Of a DNA stretch of 50,049 bases, positions 34,127-43,318 are shown piece after piece. This DNA is from an uncultured Clostridia bacterium (GTDB lineage: Bacteria > Bacillota > Clostridia > TANB77 > CAG-508): assembly GCA_934167175.1 (NCBI GenBank), contig CAKPKF010000011.1, positions 1 to 50,049 on the forward strand, read 5' to 3'. Below the pieces are notes generated by a model that did not search any database, had not been told where the DNA came from, and saw only the letters and a program-made list of their open reading frames with translations. Position 1 is the first letter of the stretch. Each line of letters opens with the position of its first letter. The position numbers and the translations under genes were made by a program.

Positions 34127-35893
34127 ATGAGTGCTAAAAAAATTATAATTCTTGTAGTAGTTTTAATAATATTAGTATGTGGAGGTGCTTTTGGAGTAGT
34201 ATATTTAAAAACAGATATATTTAAACCAATAGATAATACTTTTTATAAATATATGTTCCAAAATGTTGAAGTTTTAAAAGGATATAAAGATTCAGAATAT
34301 CTAGCATATGATAATAAATTAAAAGAAATGACACATACAAATTCAGGAGATATTACATTTACAACAAAGTCAAATAATCAACAAGAACAAATCAAGCTAG
34401 ATAATTTAACAGTAAATATAGAAGGAAAAAGTAATCCAGGGAAAAATAAAGCATATCAAAGTATTAATATGAAATATTCTAATGATGATTTCTTTGAATT
34501 AGAATATATAAAAGATCAGGATAAGTATGCTTTAAAATCAAATGAAATAGTTAATAAGTATGTAGCTGTAGAAAATAATGAACTGAAAGATTTGGCTACA
34601 AAACTAAATGTAGAAGATATAGACAAAATACCAAACAAACTAGAAAGATATGACTATGGAGAAATATTTAATATAACACCAGAAGAAATAGATACTATAA
34701 AATCAACATATATAGAAACATTAAAAAGTCAAATACCAGTAGAAAAATTTTCAAAAAATGAAAAAATTCAACTAAATGTAAATAGCCAAAATATAGTTGC
34801 TGATTCATACACATTAGAATTAACAAGTGAAGAGGTAAAAAATGTTCAAATAAAATTATTGGAAAGATTGAAATCAGATGATTTTACATTAAATATAATA
34901 AGCCAAAAAATGAAATTATTAAATTCATCTGATGAATCAGCAAGTGTTGATACATTAAAAACAGAAATTCAAAATAAAATAGAAGAAATATTAAAATTAA
35001 ATTATATAGAACCTTTAAAAATATCAGTATTTGTAAGCTCAGGTACAGTTATAAAAACAGAAATATCAACAGATAGTGAAAAAATAGAATTTAATACTTT
35101 AGTAGAAGAATCAAAAATTACTACTAACATAAATATGAAAGAGTTAGCTGGTAACCAAGAAGATGACAGAAATTCAAATAATAATACTGAAACTAATACA
35201 TTAATAAGTATATCAAAAGAAAAACAAGGAGACCAGACAATATATATGATAGATACAAAAACAGATGATGGAACTGAAAATACATCTAAATTTAATATTA
35301 CTTCAACATATATAGGGTTAGCATCTGGAAGTAATGTAGAAAACAAAGTAACTATAACATCAAACGATAGTGAAACAATGATTAAAGCAAATTACAGAAA
35401 TAAAGTTACATTTGGTTCTAATGTAGAAATAGAGGATTTAGACGATAACAATAGTGCTACTTTGAATAATTTTGATAAAGAAAATTTAAATGTTTTGGTT
35501 TCAAGTATAATTACAAAAACACAAGAGGTATTGTTCCAAAAATTATCAATGTTGGGAATGAATAGTAAAATTAATTTATCAAGTACAAAAAATGTTAGTG
35601 AAGAATATGCCAAAACATTTAATGCAATATTTGAAAGCAATGCAGGAGAGAAAAATGGTGCAGATACTAAAGCGTTTGTAGGGACATTAGTTTCTACAAA
35701 TGATAGCATAGAAGAGGACAAAAAAGTATCATTATCAATTAATGATGCACAATATGCAGGTAAAGATATAACAAGTCAAAAAATAGAAGAAATAAAAAAT
35801 ACTGTGGATCAAAATAAAACATATATAATAAGTTTTGAATATAATGAGCAAAATAAATTAATAAATAAGGTTGTAGTAAAAGAGAAACAGTAA
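34127..35893 (+). CDS. Membrane-anchored extracytoplasmic protein of unknown function
   Basis: 588 residues from the ATG at 34127 (AGGAGGAATTTT). One N-terminal membrane helix (residues 5-27) then a ~560-residue lysine/asparagine/threonine-rich domain predicted outside, probably rich in beta-strands (for example QNIVADSYTLELTSEEVKNV). No lipobox, enzyme motif or LPXTG is visible. The layout resembles large clostridial surface proteins of unknown role. A hairpin follows. Confidence 0.7.
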   Translation: MSAKKIIILVVVLIILVCGGAFGVVYLKTDIFKPIDNTFYKYMFQNVEVLKGYKDSEYLAYDNKLKEMTHTNSGDITFTTKSNNQQEQIKLDNLTVNIEGKSNPGKNKAYQSINMKYSNDDFFELEYIKDQDKYALKSNEIVNKYVAVENNELKDLATKLNVEDIDKIPNKLERYDYGEIFNITPEEIDTIKSTYIETLKSQIPVEKFSKNEKIQLNVNSQNIVADSYTLELTSEEVKNVQIKLLERLKSDDFTLNIISQKMKLLNSSDESASVDTLKTEIQNKIEEILKLNYIEPLKISVFVSSGTVIKTEISTDSEKIEFNTLVEESKITTNINMKELAGNQEDDRNSNNNTETNTLISISKEKQGDQTIYMIDTKTDDGTENTSKFNITSTYIGLASGSNVENKVTITSNDSETMIKANYRNKVTFGSNVEIEDLDDNNSATLNNFDKENLNVLVSSIITKTQEVLFQKLSMLGMNSKINLSSTKNVSEEYAKTFNAIFESNAGEKNGADTKAFVGTLVSTNDSIEEDKKVSLSINDAQYAGKDITSQKIEEIKNTVDQNKTYIISFEYNEQNKLINKVVVKEKQ

Positions 35894-35907
35894 AAGATGC
35901 ATATTTA

Positions 35908-35943
35908 AATAAGAGTTACCTTTTTTAGGAGGTAACTCTTATT
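35908..35943 (+). terminator. Hairpin after the 588-aa gene
   Basis: A 13-bp perfect inverted repeat AATAAGAGTTACC with loop TTTTTTAGGA. It lacks a clear T-run, and its right arm overlaps the leader of the methyltransferase gene. Confidence 0.5.
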
Positions 35944-35962
35944 AAAAGAAAGGACATGAAAG

Positions 35963-36550
35963 ATGAATAAAATAGAATTAGAAAAAATAAAAGAAAAGGC
36001 TATAGAAGAAAAAATACCAATAATAATGGATGACACGCTAGAAGAAATAAGAAAAATATTAATAGAAAAAAAGCCTAAAAAAATATTAGAAATAGGAACT
36101 GCAATTGGATATTCTGCAATGTGTTTTTCAGAATATTTAGATGCTGATGGAAAAATAGACACAATAGAAAGAGATGAAGAAAGAGTAATAGAAGCAAGAA
36201 AAAACATAAAAAAAGTTGAAGTAGAATCAAAAATAAACATTTTAGAAGGTGATGCTGTTGAAATACTACCTAAAATGAATGAAAAATATGATATAGTATT
36301 TATTGATGCAGCAAAAGGAAAATACCCATTTTTCTTAGCAGAGGCTATGAGAATGCTTAATGAACGAGGAATAATAATAGCAGATAACATATTATATAAA
36401 GGATATGTTATGAGTGATTATAATAAGCATAAACAGCGTACAGCTGTAAGAAATTTACGTGAATACATAAAAGAAGTAACAGAAAATGAAGAATTAGAAA
36501 CTGAAATTTTAGAAGTTGGAGATGGATTAGCAATAAGCAGAAAAAAATAA
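35963..36550 (+). CDS. Class I SAM-dependent O-methyltransferase (TrmR/YrrM-like)
   Basis: 195 residues. SAM-binding motif ILEIGTAIGYSAM near residue 41, TIERDEERV, then VFIDAAKGKYP (metal-binding acidic residue) and IIADNILYKG. This is the catechol-O-methyltransferase-like family; Bacillus TrmR methylates 5-hydroxyuridine in tRNA wobble positions. Without its usual neighbours the target is uncertain. Site AAAGAAAGGAC precedes the start. Confidence 0.85.
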   Translation: MNKIELEKIKEKAIEEKIPIIMDDTLEEIRKILIEKKPKKILEIGTAIGYSAMCFSEYLDADGKIDTIERDEERVIEARKNIKKVEVESKINILEGDAVEILPKMNEKYDIVFIDAAKGKYPFFLAEAMRMLNERGIIIADNILYKGYVMSDYNKHKQRTAVRNLREYIKEVTENEELETEILEVGDGLAISRKK

Positions 36551-36581
36551 ACGAAAGTTATTTTTACTTTCGTTTATTTTT
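36545..36581 (+). terminator. Terminator of the O-methyltransferase gene
   Basis: A 14-bp stem AAATAAACGAAAGT with a 7-nt loop and a T-rich tail (ATTTTTG), overlapping the stop codon. Confidence 0.8.
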
Positions 36582-36654
36582 GATATAGCAAGGTTAGGTT
36601 GCTTTTAGAACTATGAAAATTGAGAAAATCTGGTGCATATGTGTATAAAATATA

Positions 36655-37878
36655 TTATTTACACAAATCATCGTTTTCTAAATTATTAAAAACTTCTTTG
36701 ATATTAGGCAAATATTCTAAGCCATTATGCTTATTTAATATTTTATCATAAAAATCATATTTGGTAGGTTCTTTGATAAGTTCTTCAGAATAAAAATGGA
36801 AAAAATTATCACAATCAGAAAATCTACTTATAATTCCTTTTTTTACATAGATAGTGAAATTTGGAACATTACATAGTACTTCATTATGTATAAAATCATC
36901 AACTTTATTTTTGTTTTTTAAATCTGAAGAAGATAAAATCTCAGGTATTTTTCTCTTTTTATTTATAAATATTTGATTAACTTCTTTAGAATTAGATGAA
37001 TTTTTATGAGAAGAAGTTCCTAAATCATGGCTTGCAGTTCCATAAGTAGCAAGAGTATTTCTATAATAGGATTTAGTTTGAAATTCTGAGCACCAATGTG
37101 GTAAATATTTAGATTGTAAACCATAGTGTTCAGCTTTATATCCATTTTCTTTATCAACAGATTTACGGCGATTACTTTGTTGAGTTATGCCAAGCTCATG
37201 TAATGTTTCAGAATTTTCTAGAACATATTCAAACATATATTTTGCCATATAATAATCAGACTTATTTTTCAAATTTTCAAGTTGCGAATTATATAATTTT
37301 AATTTCTCTTTGAAATGCTCTTGAGCAGATATGTTATTAGTTTTTGCAAATTTTTCATATTGGCGTTCGACTTTGCATAATCCTTTATATGTATTTATCC
37401 TAGTATCATAAATATTTTTTAAATATTTAAGTTCATCAACTTTTTTTGCTAATTCATCACTAGGATGAGTAACTAATTTTTTTTCTTTTTCTTCTAAATC
37501 CTTAGAAATGATATTTATTGCCTCTGTTTTTAATGGGACTCCATTAATTACTAATTTCATTCCATATGTATCAAATATTTGTGTTTTAGGAGAAGCTGAG
37601 TTGTTATCTAGCAAATCATGATGTATAGAAGTTTTGTTAGTATAACTAGATTTTGATTTTATTCTATATATAAGTTCACTGTTTATATCAGGGAAAAATC
37701 TTTCGATTTCAGAACCAATAGTAGAAAACACTAAATCTGTAAATTCAATATATTTATCACTTTTTAATAAATTATAAACACCAGAATAATATGCTGGTAG
37801 AAAAGAATGAGTATTACATTTTTTTTCTAAAGTATTTTGTGGTAATTTTAAACTGTCTAAAAAATCATTTTTTTTCAT
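36655..37878 (-). CDS. Orphan RelA/SpoT-fold nucleotidyltransferase-like protein
   Basis: 407 residues from the ATG at 37878, preceded on the minus strand by GGAGGAATTCTT; an upstream ATG lies before the promoter. Hallmarks of the (p)ppGpp synthetase fold are visible: R72-x-K74-x3-S78-x3-K82 (RIKSKSSYTNK, the ATP-binding pattern), D103 in DTYGMK (usual DxxGxR), GYKAEH at 246-251 (usual GYRxxH) and E265-F-Q-T-K (usual E-x-Q-x-R). About 140 residues of coiled-coil helix lie between D103 and the C-terminal motifs, far more than in standard small alarmone synthetases. No HD hydrolase or ACT domain. It could make alarmones, or be a toxSAS-like or defence-type enzyme; both are inference. Confidence 0.6.
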   Translation of the reverse strand: MKKNDFLDSLKLPQNTLEKKCNTHSFLPAYYSGVYNLLKSDKYIEFTDLVFSTIGSEIERFFPDINSELIYRIKSKSSYTNKTSIHHDLLDNNSASPKTQIFDTYGMKLVINGVPLKTEAINIISKDLEEKEKKLVTHPSDELAKKVDELKYLKNIYDTRINTYKGLCKVERQYEKFAKTNNISAQEHFKEKLKLYNSQLENLKNKSDYYMAKYMFEYVLENSETLHELGITQQSNRRKSVDKENGYKAEHYGLQSKYLPHWCSEFQTKSYYRNTLATYGTASHDLGTSSHKNSSNSKEVNQIFINKKRKIPEILSSSDLKNKNKVDDFIHNEVLCNVPNFTIYVKKGIISRFSDCDNFFHFYSEELIKEPTKYDFYDKILNKHNGLEYLPNIKEVFNNLENDDLCK

Positions 37879-37909
37879 AAGAATTCCTCCGTTAGTATCA
37901 ATTCGACTT

Positions 37910-37938
37910 ATTATAACACAGATACAAGAAAAATACAA
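37910..37938 (-). promoter_or_regulatory. Promoter of the RelA/SpoT-like gene
   Basis: On the minus strand TTGTAT, 17 nt, TATAAT with an extended TGTTATAAT, about 30 nt before the ATG. Confidence 0.65.
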
Positions 37939-37958
37939 ATGTTTGCAATATGCCAAAT

Positions 37959-37987
37959 TTGACAAAAGCAAACTAATGTTCTAAAAT
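37959..37987 (+). promoter_or_regulatory. Promoter of the Y-family polymerase gene
   Basis: TTGACA, 17 nt, TAAAAT, only 15 nt before the ATG, so the leader is very short. It is divergent from and close to the RelA/SpoT-like promoter. No obvious LexA box is seen. Confidence 0.7.
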
Positions 37988-38002
37988 GTTATAGGTGATT
38001 AT

Positions 38003-39193
38003 ATGGGAGAAAGACAGATAATACATGTAGATGTTAATAATGCATTCTTATCTTGGACAGCAGTAGAAAAACTAAAAAATGGGGAAATACTTGATATAAG
38101 AGCTATACCTTCAATAATAGGAGGGGATGAAAAACAAAGAAGAGGAGTAGTTTTAGCTAAAAGTACTCCTGCGAAACATTTAGGAATAAAAACAGGAGAG
38201 CCAATATATCAAGCTAGAAAAAAGTGTCCAGATTTAAAAATTTATTCTGGAAATTATGAATGTTATAGAAAATACTCAGATGCTTTATATAATTTAATAT
38301 CAGAATATACAAACAAAATAGAGAGATTTTCAATAGATGAATGTTTTGTGGATTTAACTGATTTAAATCAAGACAACTTAGGTATAATGAATATAGCAAA
38401 ACAAATTAATAAAAGGGTGAAGCAGGAATTTGGTTTTACGGTAAATATTGGAATATCTAATAATAAACTTTTGGCGAAAATGGCATCAGATTTTGAAAAA
38501 CCAGATAAAATTCATACATTATATAAAAATGAAATACAGGAAAAAATGTGGAACCTAAACGTATCAGAATTGTTTATGGTAGGAAGGCAAACTGTGCCAA
38601 AACTTAAAAGAATAGGAATAGACACAATAGGGGATTTAGCAAAAATAGAAGAGAGATATTTAATAAGAAGATTTGGCAAATATGGTAGAATGATGTGGGA
38701 ATATGCAAATGGAATAGATAATCAAGATGTAGAATTTACTCCAACAAAACCAAAAGGCATTGGAAATTCTATAACATTACCATATGATGTGAATGAATTA
38801 GAAGAGTTAGAAAAGATTTTATTCAAATTAGTGGAACAAGTGTCATATAGATTGAGAAAACAAAAAATGCTGGCAAGAGTAGTATGTATAAAAATAAAAG
38901 ATAAAAATTTTCAAGTATATACACATCAGAGTAGATTAAAATCAGATACTAATTGTACTAAAGAAATATATTCATTAAGTAAAAAAATATTAAAAGAGAT
39001 GTATAAAAATGAACAAGTAAGATTAATTGGAGTCAGAGTAGATAATTTATCAGAAGTAGAAAATAGTCAAATGTCTATATTTAATTTTGAAACAGAAAAT
39101 AGACAGAAAAAAATAGATTCTGTGATAGATGAAATAAAAGATAAATATGGATATAATTCAATAACAAGAGCAAGTACTATAAAAAAGATATAA
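38003..39193 (+). CDS. dinB: Y-family DNA polymerase (Pol IV-like)
   Basis: 396 residues. The palm has HVDVNNAFLSW (first metal aspartate; slightly different from the usual HVDMDAFFA) and the SIDECFVDLT motif with the catalytic Asp-Glu near residue 109; the thumb and little-finger domains follow. Translesion polymerase. The C-terminal tail (SQMSIFNF) contains a possible beta-clamp binding motif near residue 356. No RecA or imuA partner is adjacent. Confidence 0.88.
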   Translation: MGERQIIHVDVNNAFLSWTAVEKLKNGEILDIRAIPSIIGGDEKQRRGVVLAKSTPAKHLGIKTGEPIYQARKKCPDLKIYSGNYECYRKYSDALYNLISEYTNKIERFSIDECFVDLTDLNQDNLGIMNIAKQINKRVKQEFGFTVNIGISNNKLLAKMASDFEKPDKIHTLYKNEIQEKMWNLNVSELFMVGRQTVPKLKRIGIDTIGDLAKIEERYLIRRFGKYGRMMWEYANGIDNQDVEFTPTKPKGIGNSITLPYDVNELEELEKILFKLVEQVSYRLRKQKMLARVVCIKIKDKNFQVYTHQSRLKSDTNCTKEIYSLSKKILKEMYKNEQVRLIGVRVDNLSEVENSQMSIFNFETENRQKKIDSVIDEIKDKYGYNSITRASTIKKI

Positions 39194-39264
39194 AGTAACA
39201 AGATAAGTTAAAAAAGAATAAAATATACTAAACACATTAATATGTGTTAGTAGGAGGTGGTAAT

Positions 39265-39495
39265 ATGTTACCAATAGAAAAATGCAATGAAAATAGACCA
39301 AGAAAAAAATGTTGTATAGATTTAATAGTGGTAATATTATCTGTTATATTAGCTTTTTCAGTAGGAGGAATACTTGGAGCATTTAATGCTATTCTAGTTT
39401 TTGTAAGTTTAGCAGCAATAATAGTTTTTTCAATAGTAATAGCAATATTATTAGCAATAAGAATAATATTGCTACTGTGCAATAAAAAATGCTAA
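39265..39495 (+). CDS. Small two-helix membrane protein, unknown
   Basis: 76 residues from the ATG at 39265 after GGAGGTGGTAAT. A polar N terminus (IEKCNENRPRKKCC) is followed by two long hydrophobic helices separated by a glycine-rich turn (VGGILGAFNA) and a basic Cys-containing tail (CNKKC). No family recognised. Flanked by two short hairpins that share the sequence ACACAT, at 39229 and 39505. Confidence 0.6.
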   Translation: MLPIEKCNENRPRKKCCIDLIVVILSVILAFSVGGILGAFNAILVFVSLAAIIVFSIVIAILLAIRIILLLCNKKC

Positions 39496-39504
39496 ACAAC
39501 GAAA

Positions 39505-39530
39505 TAGATGTGTTGTATTAAACACATCTA
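39505..39530 (+). terminator. Hairpin after the 76-aa gene
   Basis: A 10-bp stem TAGATGTGTT with a 6-nt loop; no T-run. Confidence 0.5.
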
Positions 39531-39558
39531 TACATAATGAGAAATTTTAATATTACTA

Positions 39559-39587
39559 TTGAAAAATTTAGATATATAATATAAAAT
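39559..39587 (+). promoter_or_regulatory. Promoter of folD
   Basis: TTGAAA, 17 nt, TAAAAT, 32 nt before the start. Confidence 0.55.
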
Positions 39588-39619
39588 AAAATATAGAGAA
39601 TATACAAGGAGAAAAAATA

Positions 39620-40465
39620 ATGTCAGTTGTTATAAATGGAAAAGAGTTAGCTAAAAAGATAAAAGTTAATTTAAAAGAAGAAGTAAATATGTTAAAAAAG
39701 CAAGGTATAAAGCCAAAACTTGCAGTAATTATGGTCGGTGAAGATAAAGCATCAAAAATATATATAAAAAATAAAAGTAAAGCATGTGAAGAAACAGGTA
39801 TAGAATATCAAGAATATTTATTGGATAAATCAACGACAATGGAACAATTATTAGAACTAATAGAAGATTTAAATAATAATAATGAGATACATGGAATATT
39901 GTTGCAAAGCCCAATACCTAAACATTTAGATATAAACTTAGCTTTTCAAAAAATAGCACCAGAAAAAGATATAGATGGTTTTAATCCAATAAATGTAGGT
40001 AAAATATCTTTAGGACAAGATGCATTTATATCATGTACGCCATATGGAGTAACTAAAATTTTAGAAGAGTATAATATAAATCCAGAGGGAGCTAATGCAG
40101 TAATCATAGGAAGAAGCAATATAGTTGGAAAACCTATGTCACAGTGTTTACTAAATAAAAATGCAACAGTAACAGTGTGTCATTCTAAAACTCAAAATTT
40201 AAAGGATATAACTAAAAAAGCAGACATAATAGTTGCAGCTCTTGGAAAACCAAAATTCATAACAGAAGATATGATAAAAGAGGGAGCAACGGTAATAGAT
40301 GTAGGGATTAATAGAGATGAAAATGGCAAACTAGTAGGAGATGTTGATTTTGAGAATGTATCTAAAAAAGCAGGTTACATATCACCAGTTCCAGGAGGAG
40401 TTGGACCTATGACAGTTGCAATGTTAATGAATAATGTTGTTAAAGCAGCCAAAAAGATGAATTAA
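39620..40465 (+). CDS. folD: Bifunctional methylene-THF dehydrogenase/cyclohydrolase FolD
   Basis: 281 residues, normal length. Signatures include MVGEDKASKIYIKNKSKACE (catalytic lysine), GILLQSPIPKHLD, the Rossmann segment VIIGRSNIVGKPM and SPVPGGVGPMTVAML. It interconverts methylene-, methenyl- and 10-formyl-THF, completing the one-carbon set with fhs and fmt. Followed by a good terminator. Confidence 0.97.
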   Translation: MSVVINGKELAKKIKVNLKEEVNMLKKQGIKPKLAVIMVGEDKASKIYIKNKSKACEETGIEYQEYLLDKSTTMEQLLELIEDLNNNNEIHGILLQSPIPKHLDINLAFQKIAPEKDIDGFNPINVGKISLGQDAFISCTPYGVTKILEEYNINPEGANAVIIGRSNIVGKPMSQCLLNKNATVTVCHSKTQNLKDITKKADIIVAALGKPKFITEDMIKEGATVIDVGINRDENGKLVGDVDFENVSKKAGYISPVPGGVGPMTVAMLMNNVVKAAKKMN

Positions 40466-40478
40466 ATAAAAAACATAA

Positions 40479-40507
40479 GGGAGCATAAAATATATGCTCT
40501 TTTTTAT
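40479..40507 (+). terminator. Terminator of folD
   Basis: Stem GAGCATA with a short AT loop and TATGCTC, then TTTTTT. Confidence 0.75.
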
Positions 40508-40601
40508 TGCATAGGAAAAATTTAAAAAAATACATAACAAGGTTAAGTTATCTAAATTTATTATAATATTAGTTTTTAGATTTGTTCTTGAATAGGAGGT
40601 A

Positions 40602-41490
40602 ATGTTGGAAGAAAAATATTGGATATGGATTTCTAGAATAAAAGGCATTGGAACTCAGACTATAAAAAAATTATTAAAGAAATACGAGAGCCTTGAAAAA
40701 ATATGGAGCTTAAATAAAAAGCAATTGATGGAGTGTGCAGGAGTATCAGAAAAAAATGCAAATAAAATATTAGATAATAATTATAGAATAGGAATAGAAA
40801 AATATATAGAATATATGAGAAAAAATAGCATTAGATTAATAAAAATATATGATGAGGAGTATCCTAAAATGTTAAAGCAAATATATGATGCACCAATGTA
40901 CTTATATGTTAAGGGGGATATTAGTATACTAAATGAAAATAGTATTGCTATTGTTGGAAGTAGATTATGTAGTAAATATGGAGCAATGACTGCTCAAAAA
41001 TTTGCAAAACAATTATCTAATAGTAATATAAATATAGTTAGTGGATTGGCAAAAGGAATAGATACATATGCTCATATTGGGTGTCTAAATTCAGGAGGAA
41101 AAACTATAGCAGTTTTAGGAAATGGATTAGACACTATATATCCAAAAGAAAATATAAAAATAGCAGACAAAATTTTAGAAAATGGAGGAGTCATTATTTC
41201 TGAATATGTTATTGGAACTAAACCAGAAAGATTAAATTTTCCAGCAAGAAATAGAATTATCAGTGGAATATCTTCAGGTGTTTTAGTGGTAGAAGCAGGT
41301 GAAAAAAGCGGTTCATTAATTACTGTGGATTTTGCATTGGAACAGGGAAAAGAAATATTTGTGATTCCACGGAAATATAAATTCTAATACATCTATAGGA
41401 ACAAACAAATTAATACAAGATGGAGCGAGACTAGTATTAGAACCAAAAGAAATAATTGAGATTGTTGACTGTGGTAGAGTTATAATATAA
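40602..41490 (+). CDS. dprA: DNA processing protein DprA, +1 frameshift at CGG
   Basis: Coding runs 40602-41369 and 41371-41490, skipping C41370, giving 295 residues. The AGGAGGT site is only 2 nt from the ATG and better spaced for the TTG at 40605, so the start may be there. A helix-hairpin-helix-like N terminus is followed by the DprA Rossmann-like fold: IAIVGSRLCSKYGAM, IVSGLAKGIDTYAHIGCL, TIAVLGNGLDTIYP, RNRIISGISSGVLVVEAG, SGSLITVDFALEQG. The frameshift restores VIPGNI at Gly257, then GTNKLIQDGARLVL, the conserved family ending. The zero frame ends 15 nt after CGG. DprA loads RecA on single-stranded DNA in transformation. Confidence 0.88.
41370..41373 (+). other. CGG-A +1 recoding site 4 (dprA)
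   Basis: Zero frame ATT CCA CGG AAA; skipping the C gives CCA GGA AAT ATA, the conserved DprA PGNI motif. Zero-frame stop at 41385-41387. Confidence 0.9.
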
Positions 41491-41532
41491 AATTAAAATG
41501 AATAAAAAAATTACAAAAGAGGAGTGCAATAT

Positions 41533-43164
41533 ATGGCAAAGAAAAATATTAGATCTTTTGAAAATGGAATAACTATAGTAGCATTGATAATAACAGTAAT
41601 AATATTACTAATTCTAGCAGGAATATCATTAAATTTAGTAATAGGAGAAAATGGAATAATAAAAAATGCTAAACAAGCAAAGGCGGAAACAGAGAAAAAA
41701 AGCGAAGAAGAAGAACTAAGAATAATTTTAGCTAAATACGAAGGAAAAAAACTAAAAATAAATCAATCTCTTAAGGAATATCTAAATGGTAAGGTAAAAG
41801 AAATAGAAGATAATGAAGATGGAACTTTAATGGTAATAGTTAGAAAAAATGAATTCAATGTAGATGAAAATACATATGATATTACTGAACCAACAATATT
41901 TAAGGTTGAAGATGCAAAACCAGGAATGCTAGAAGGAAATGGAACAGAAGATAATCCATATGTTATAGCTTCAATAGAAGATTTAGTTGCTTTTTCAAAT
42001 TCGGTAAATGGAATAAAAGTAAACGAAAAAGGAGAATTCGAAAATGTAACTCCGATAAATTATACACAAAAATACATAGCATTAAAACAGACTCTTGATT
42101 TTAAATCGAAAAAATCATATGTAGATAGTACAAGAAAAGATTTTGGAGATATAAATGGAAATGGAATAGTAGAGGAATTGAAGACAGAGTTAGAAACGGA
42201 AGAGGGATTTATGCCAATAGGAAAACTATCTACTTTTAATGGAACTTTTGATGGAAAAGAGAATGAAATAAGAAGAATACATATAAATAGAGAAAAAAAT
42301 GTAGGACTATTTGGTAATATATCAAAAGCCAATATAAAAAACGTTGGTGTTACAGGTAAAATTATAGCAACGCAATGTTTTGGCGCTGGAATAGTAGGAC
42401 AAGGAAATGGAACGATAAGTAATTGCCATAACAAGGCTGATTTAAGTGGTTGTGAGCTAGGTGGGATAATAGGAAGAGCACATGGAGTGGAAATAAATAA
42501 TTGCTATAATGAAGGAAATTTAAATGGCGTGGGGTATACCAATTCTTATGGAGTAGGAGGAATCGTAGGAAGAGGCGCTGGAAGTGTAGTAGTAATAAGT
42601 TCGTATAATAAAGGAAAAATATATTCTGATACTCATGGAAGTGGAGGAATTGTAGGTAGACCAGAAGGATTTACTAAAATAGTTAATTGCTATAATATAG
42701 GAGATTTATCTGGATATAATGCAAATGGAGGAATTGTAGGTTTTTCTGTTAGTAATGTAAACATATTAAATTGCTATAACAAGGCCACAATATATTGTAA
42801 CAAATTTTTGCAATTTGGAGGTTCGGGAGGAATAATAGGAGAAACATATGGAAATGTTACAATAAATAATTGCATAAATTTAGGAGAGGTAAAATCTATG
42901 AGAGAAAAAGGGGAAATGGTAGGATATATTTATGGAACTCCAAAAATAACTATAGATAATGCGTATTATATAACAAGTTCAAATCAATCAATTGGATATG
43001 GAACTGCCACAGGAGAAGCTAAGGAATATAGTGAAGAATATATGAAATCAGAAAAATTTGTTGAGGAATTGAATTATAATATATTAAAAGTAGAAGATAA
43101 TAAACAGTGGTTTAATTGGAAATATAATAAAGATGAATTCCCAACATTTATAGACAAAAGATAA
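41533..43164 (+). CDS. Pilin-like GLUG-repeat surface protein (intact)
   Basis: 543 residues from the ATG at 41533 (AGAGGAGTGCAATAT before it). Residues ~8-40 carry the clostridial prepilin-like pattern FENGITIVALIITVI followed by a hydrophobic helix and GENGIIKNAKQAK. Residues ~130-190 form a linker domain with NGTEDNPYVI, and ~260-480 hold about seven GLUG motifs (GGIVGRGAGS..SYNKG and similar). The first segment after the helix is basic and coiled. It is the intact counterpart of the frameshifted gene at 16396 and contains no in-frame CGG. Probably displayed on the surface. Confidence 0.78.
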   Translation: MAKKNIRSFENGITIVALIITVIILLILAGISLNLVIGENGIIKNAKQAKAETEKKSEEEELRIILAKYEGKKLKINQSLKEYLNGKVKEIEDNEDGTLMVIVRKNEFNVDENTYDITEPTIFKVEDAKPGMLEGNGTEDNPYVIASIEDLVAFSNSVNGIKVNEKGEFENVTPINYTQKYIALKQTLDFKSKKSYVDSTRKDFGDINGNGIVEELKTELETEEGFMPIGKLSTFNGTFDGKENEIRRIHINREKNVGLFGNISKANIKNVGVTGKIIATQCFGAGIVGQGNGTISNCHNKADLSGCELGGIIGRAHGVEINNCYNEGNLNGVGYTNSYGVGGIVGRGAGSVVVISSYNKGKIYSDTHGSGGIVGRPEGFTKIVNCYNIGDLSGYNANGGIVGFSVSNVNILNCYNKATIYCNKFLQFGGSGGIIGETYGNVTINNCINLGEVKSMREKGEMVGYIYGTPKITIDNAYYITSSNQSIGYGTATGEAKEYSEEYMKSEKFVEELNYNILKVEDNKQWFNWKYNKDEFPTFIDKR

Positions 43165-43176
43165 ATAAAAATTAAG

Positions 43177-43213
43177 CGAGTACAAATTACAAAATATTTG
43201 TACTCGTTTTTTG
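43177..43213 (+). terminator. Terminator of the GLUG gene
   Basis: Stem CGAGTACAAAT pairing with ATTTGTACTCG, loop of 8 nt, then TTTTTTG. Confidence 0.85.
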
Positions 43214-43257
43214 TCGAAAGTTTCCCTAATATCGCTAAAACTTCTAAAAATTCGCTA

Positions 43258-43286
43258 TAGGAAAAAATTACCAATTGCAGTATAAT
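43258..43286 (+). promoter_or_regulatory. Candidate sporulation promoter of the spoIIA operon
   Basis: TAGGAAAAAA resembles a sigma-H -35 element and is followed about 14 nt later by GTATAATGA. The spoIIA operon is transcribed by sigma-H in Bacillus; the -10 here also matches sigma-A, so the assignment is uncertain. Confidence 0.4.
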
Positions 43287-43318
43287 GAAAATATAAAACA
43301 AAAGAAGGAGGTCGTGTA

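Noticed and set aside
35002..35346. Long antisense ORFs within the 588-aa gene, the repeat protein and other genes
   Set aside because: They are shadows of AT-rich sense coding sequence without binding sites or protein-like composition.
41371..41387. dprA as a truncated gene
   Set aside because: The conserved family ending continues immediately in the +1 frame, so truncation ignores clear coding sequence.
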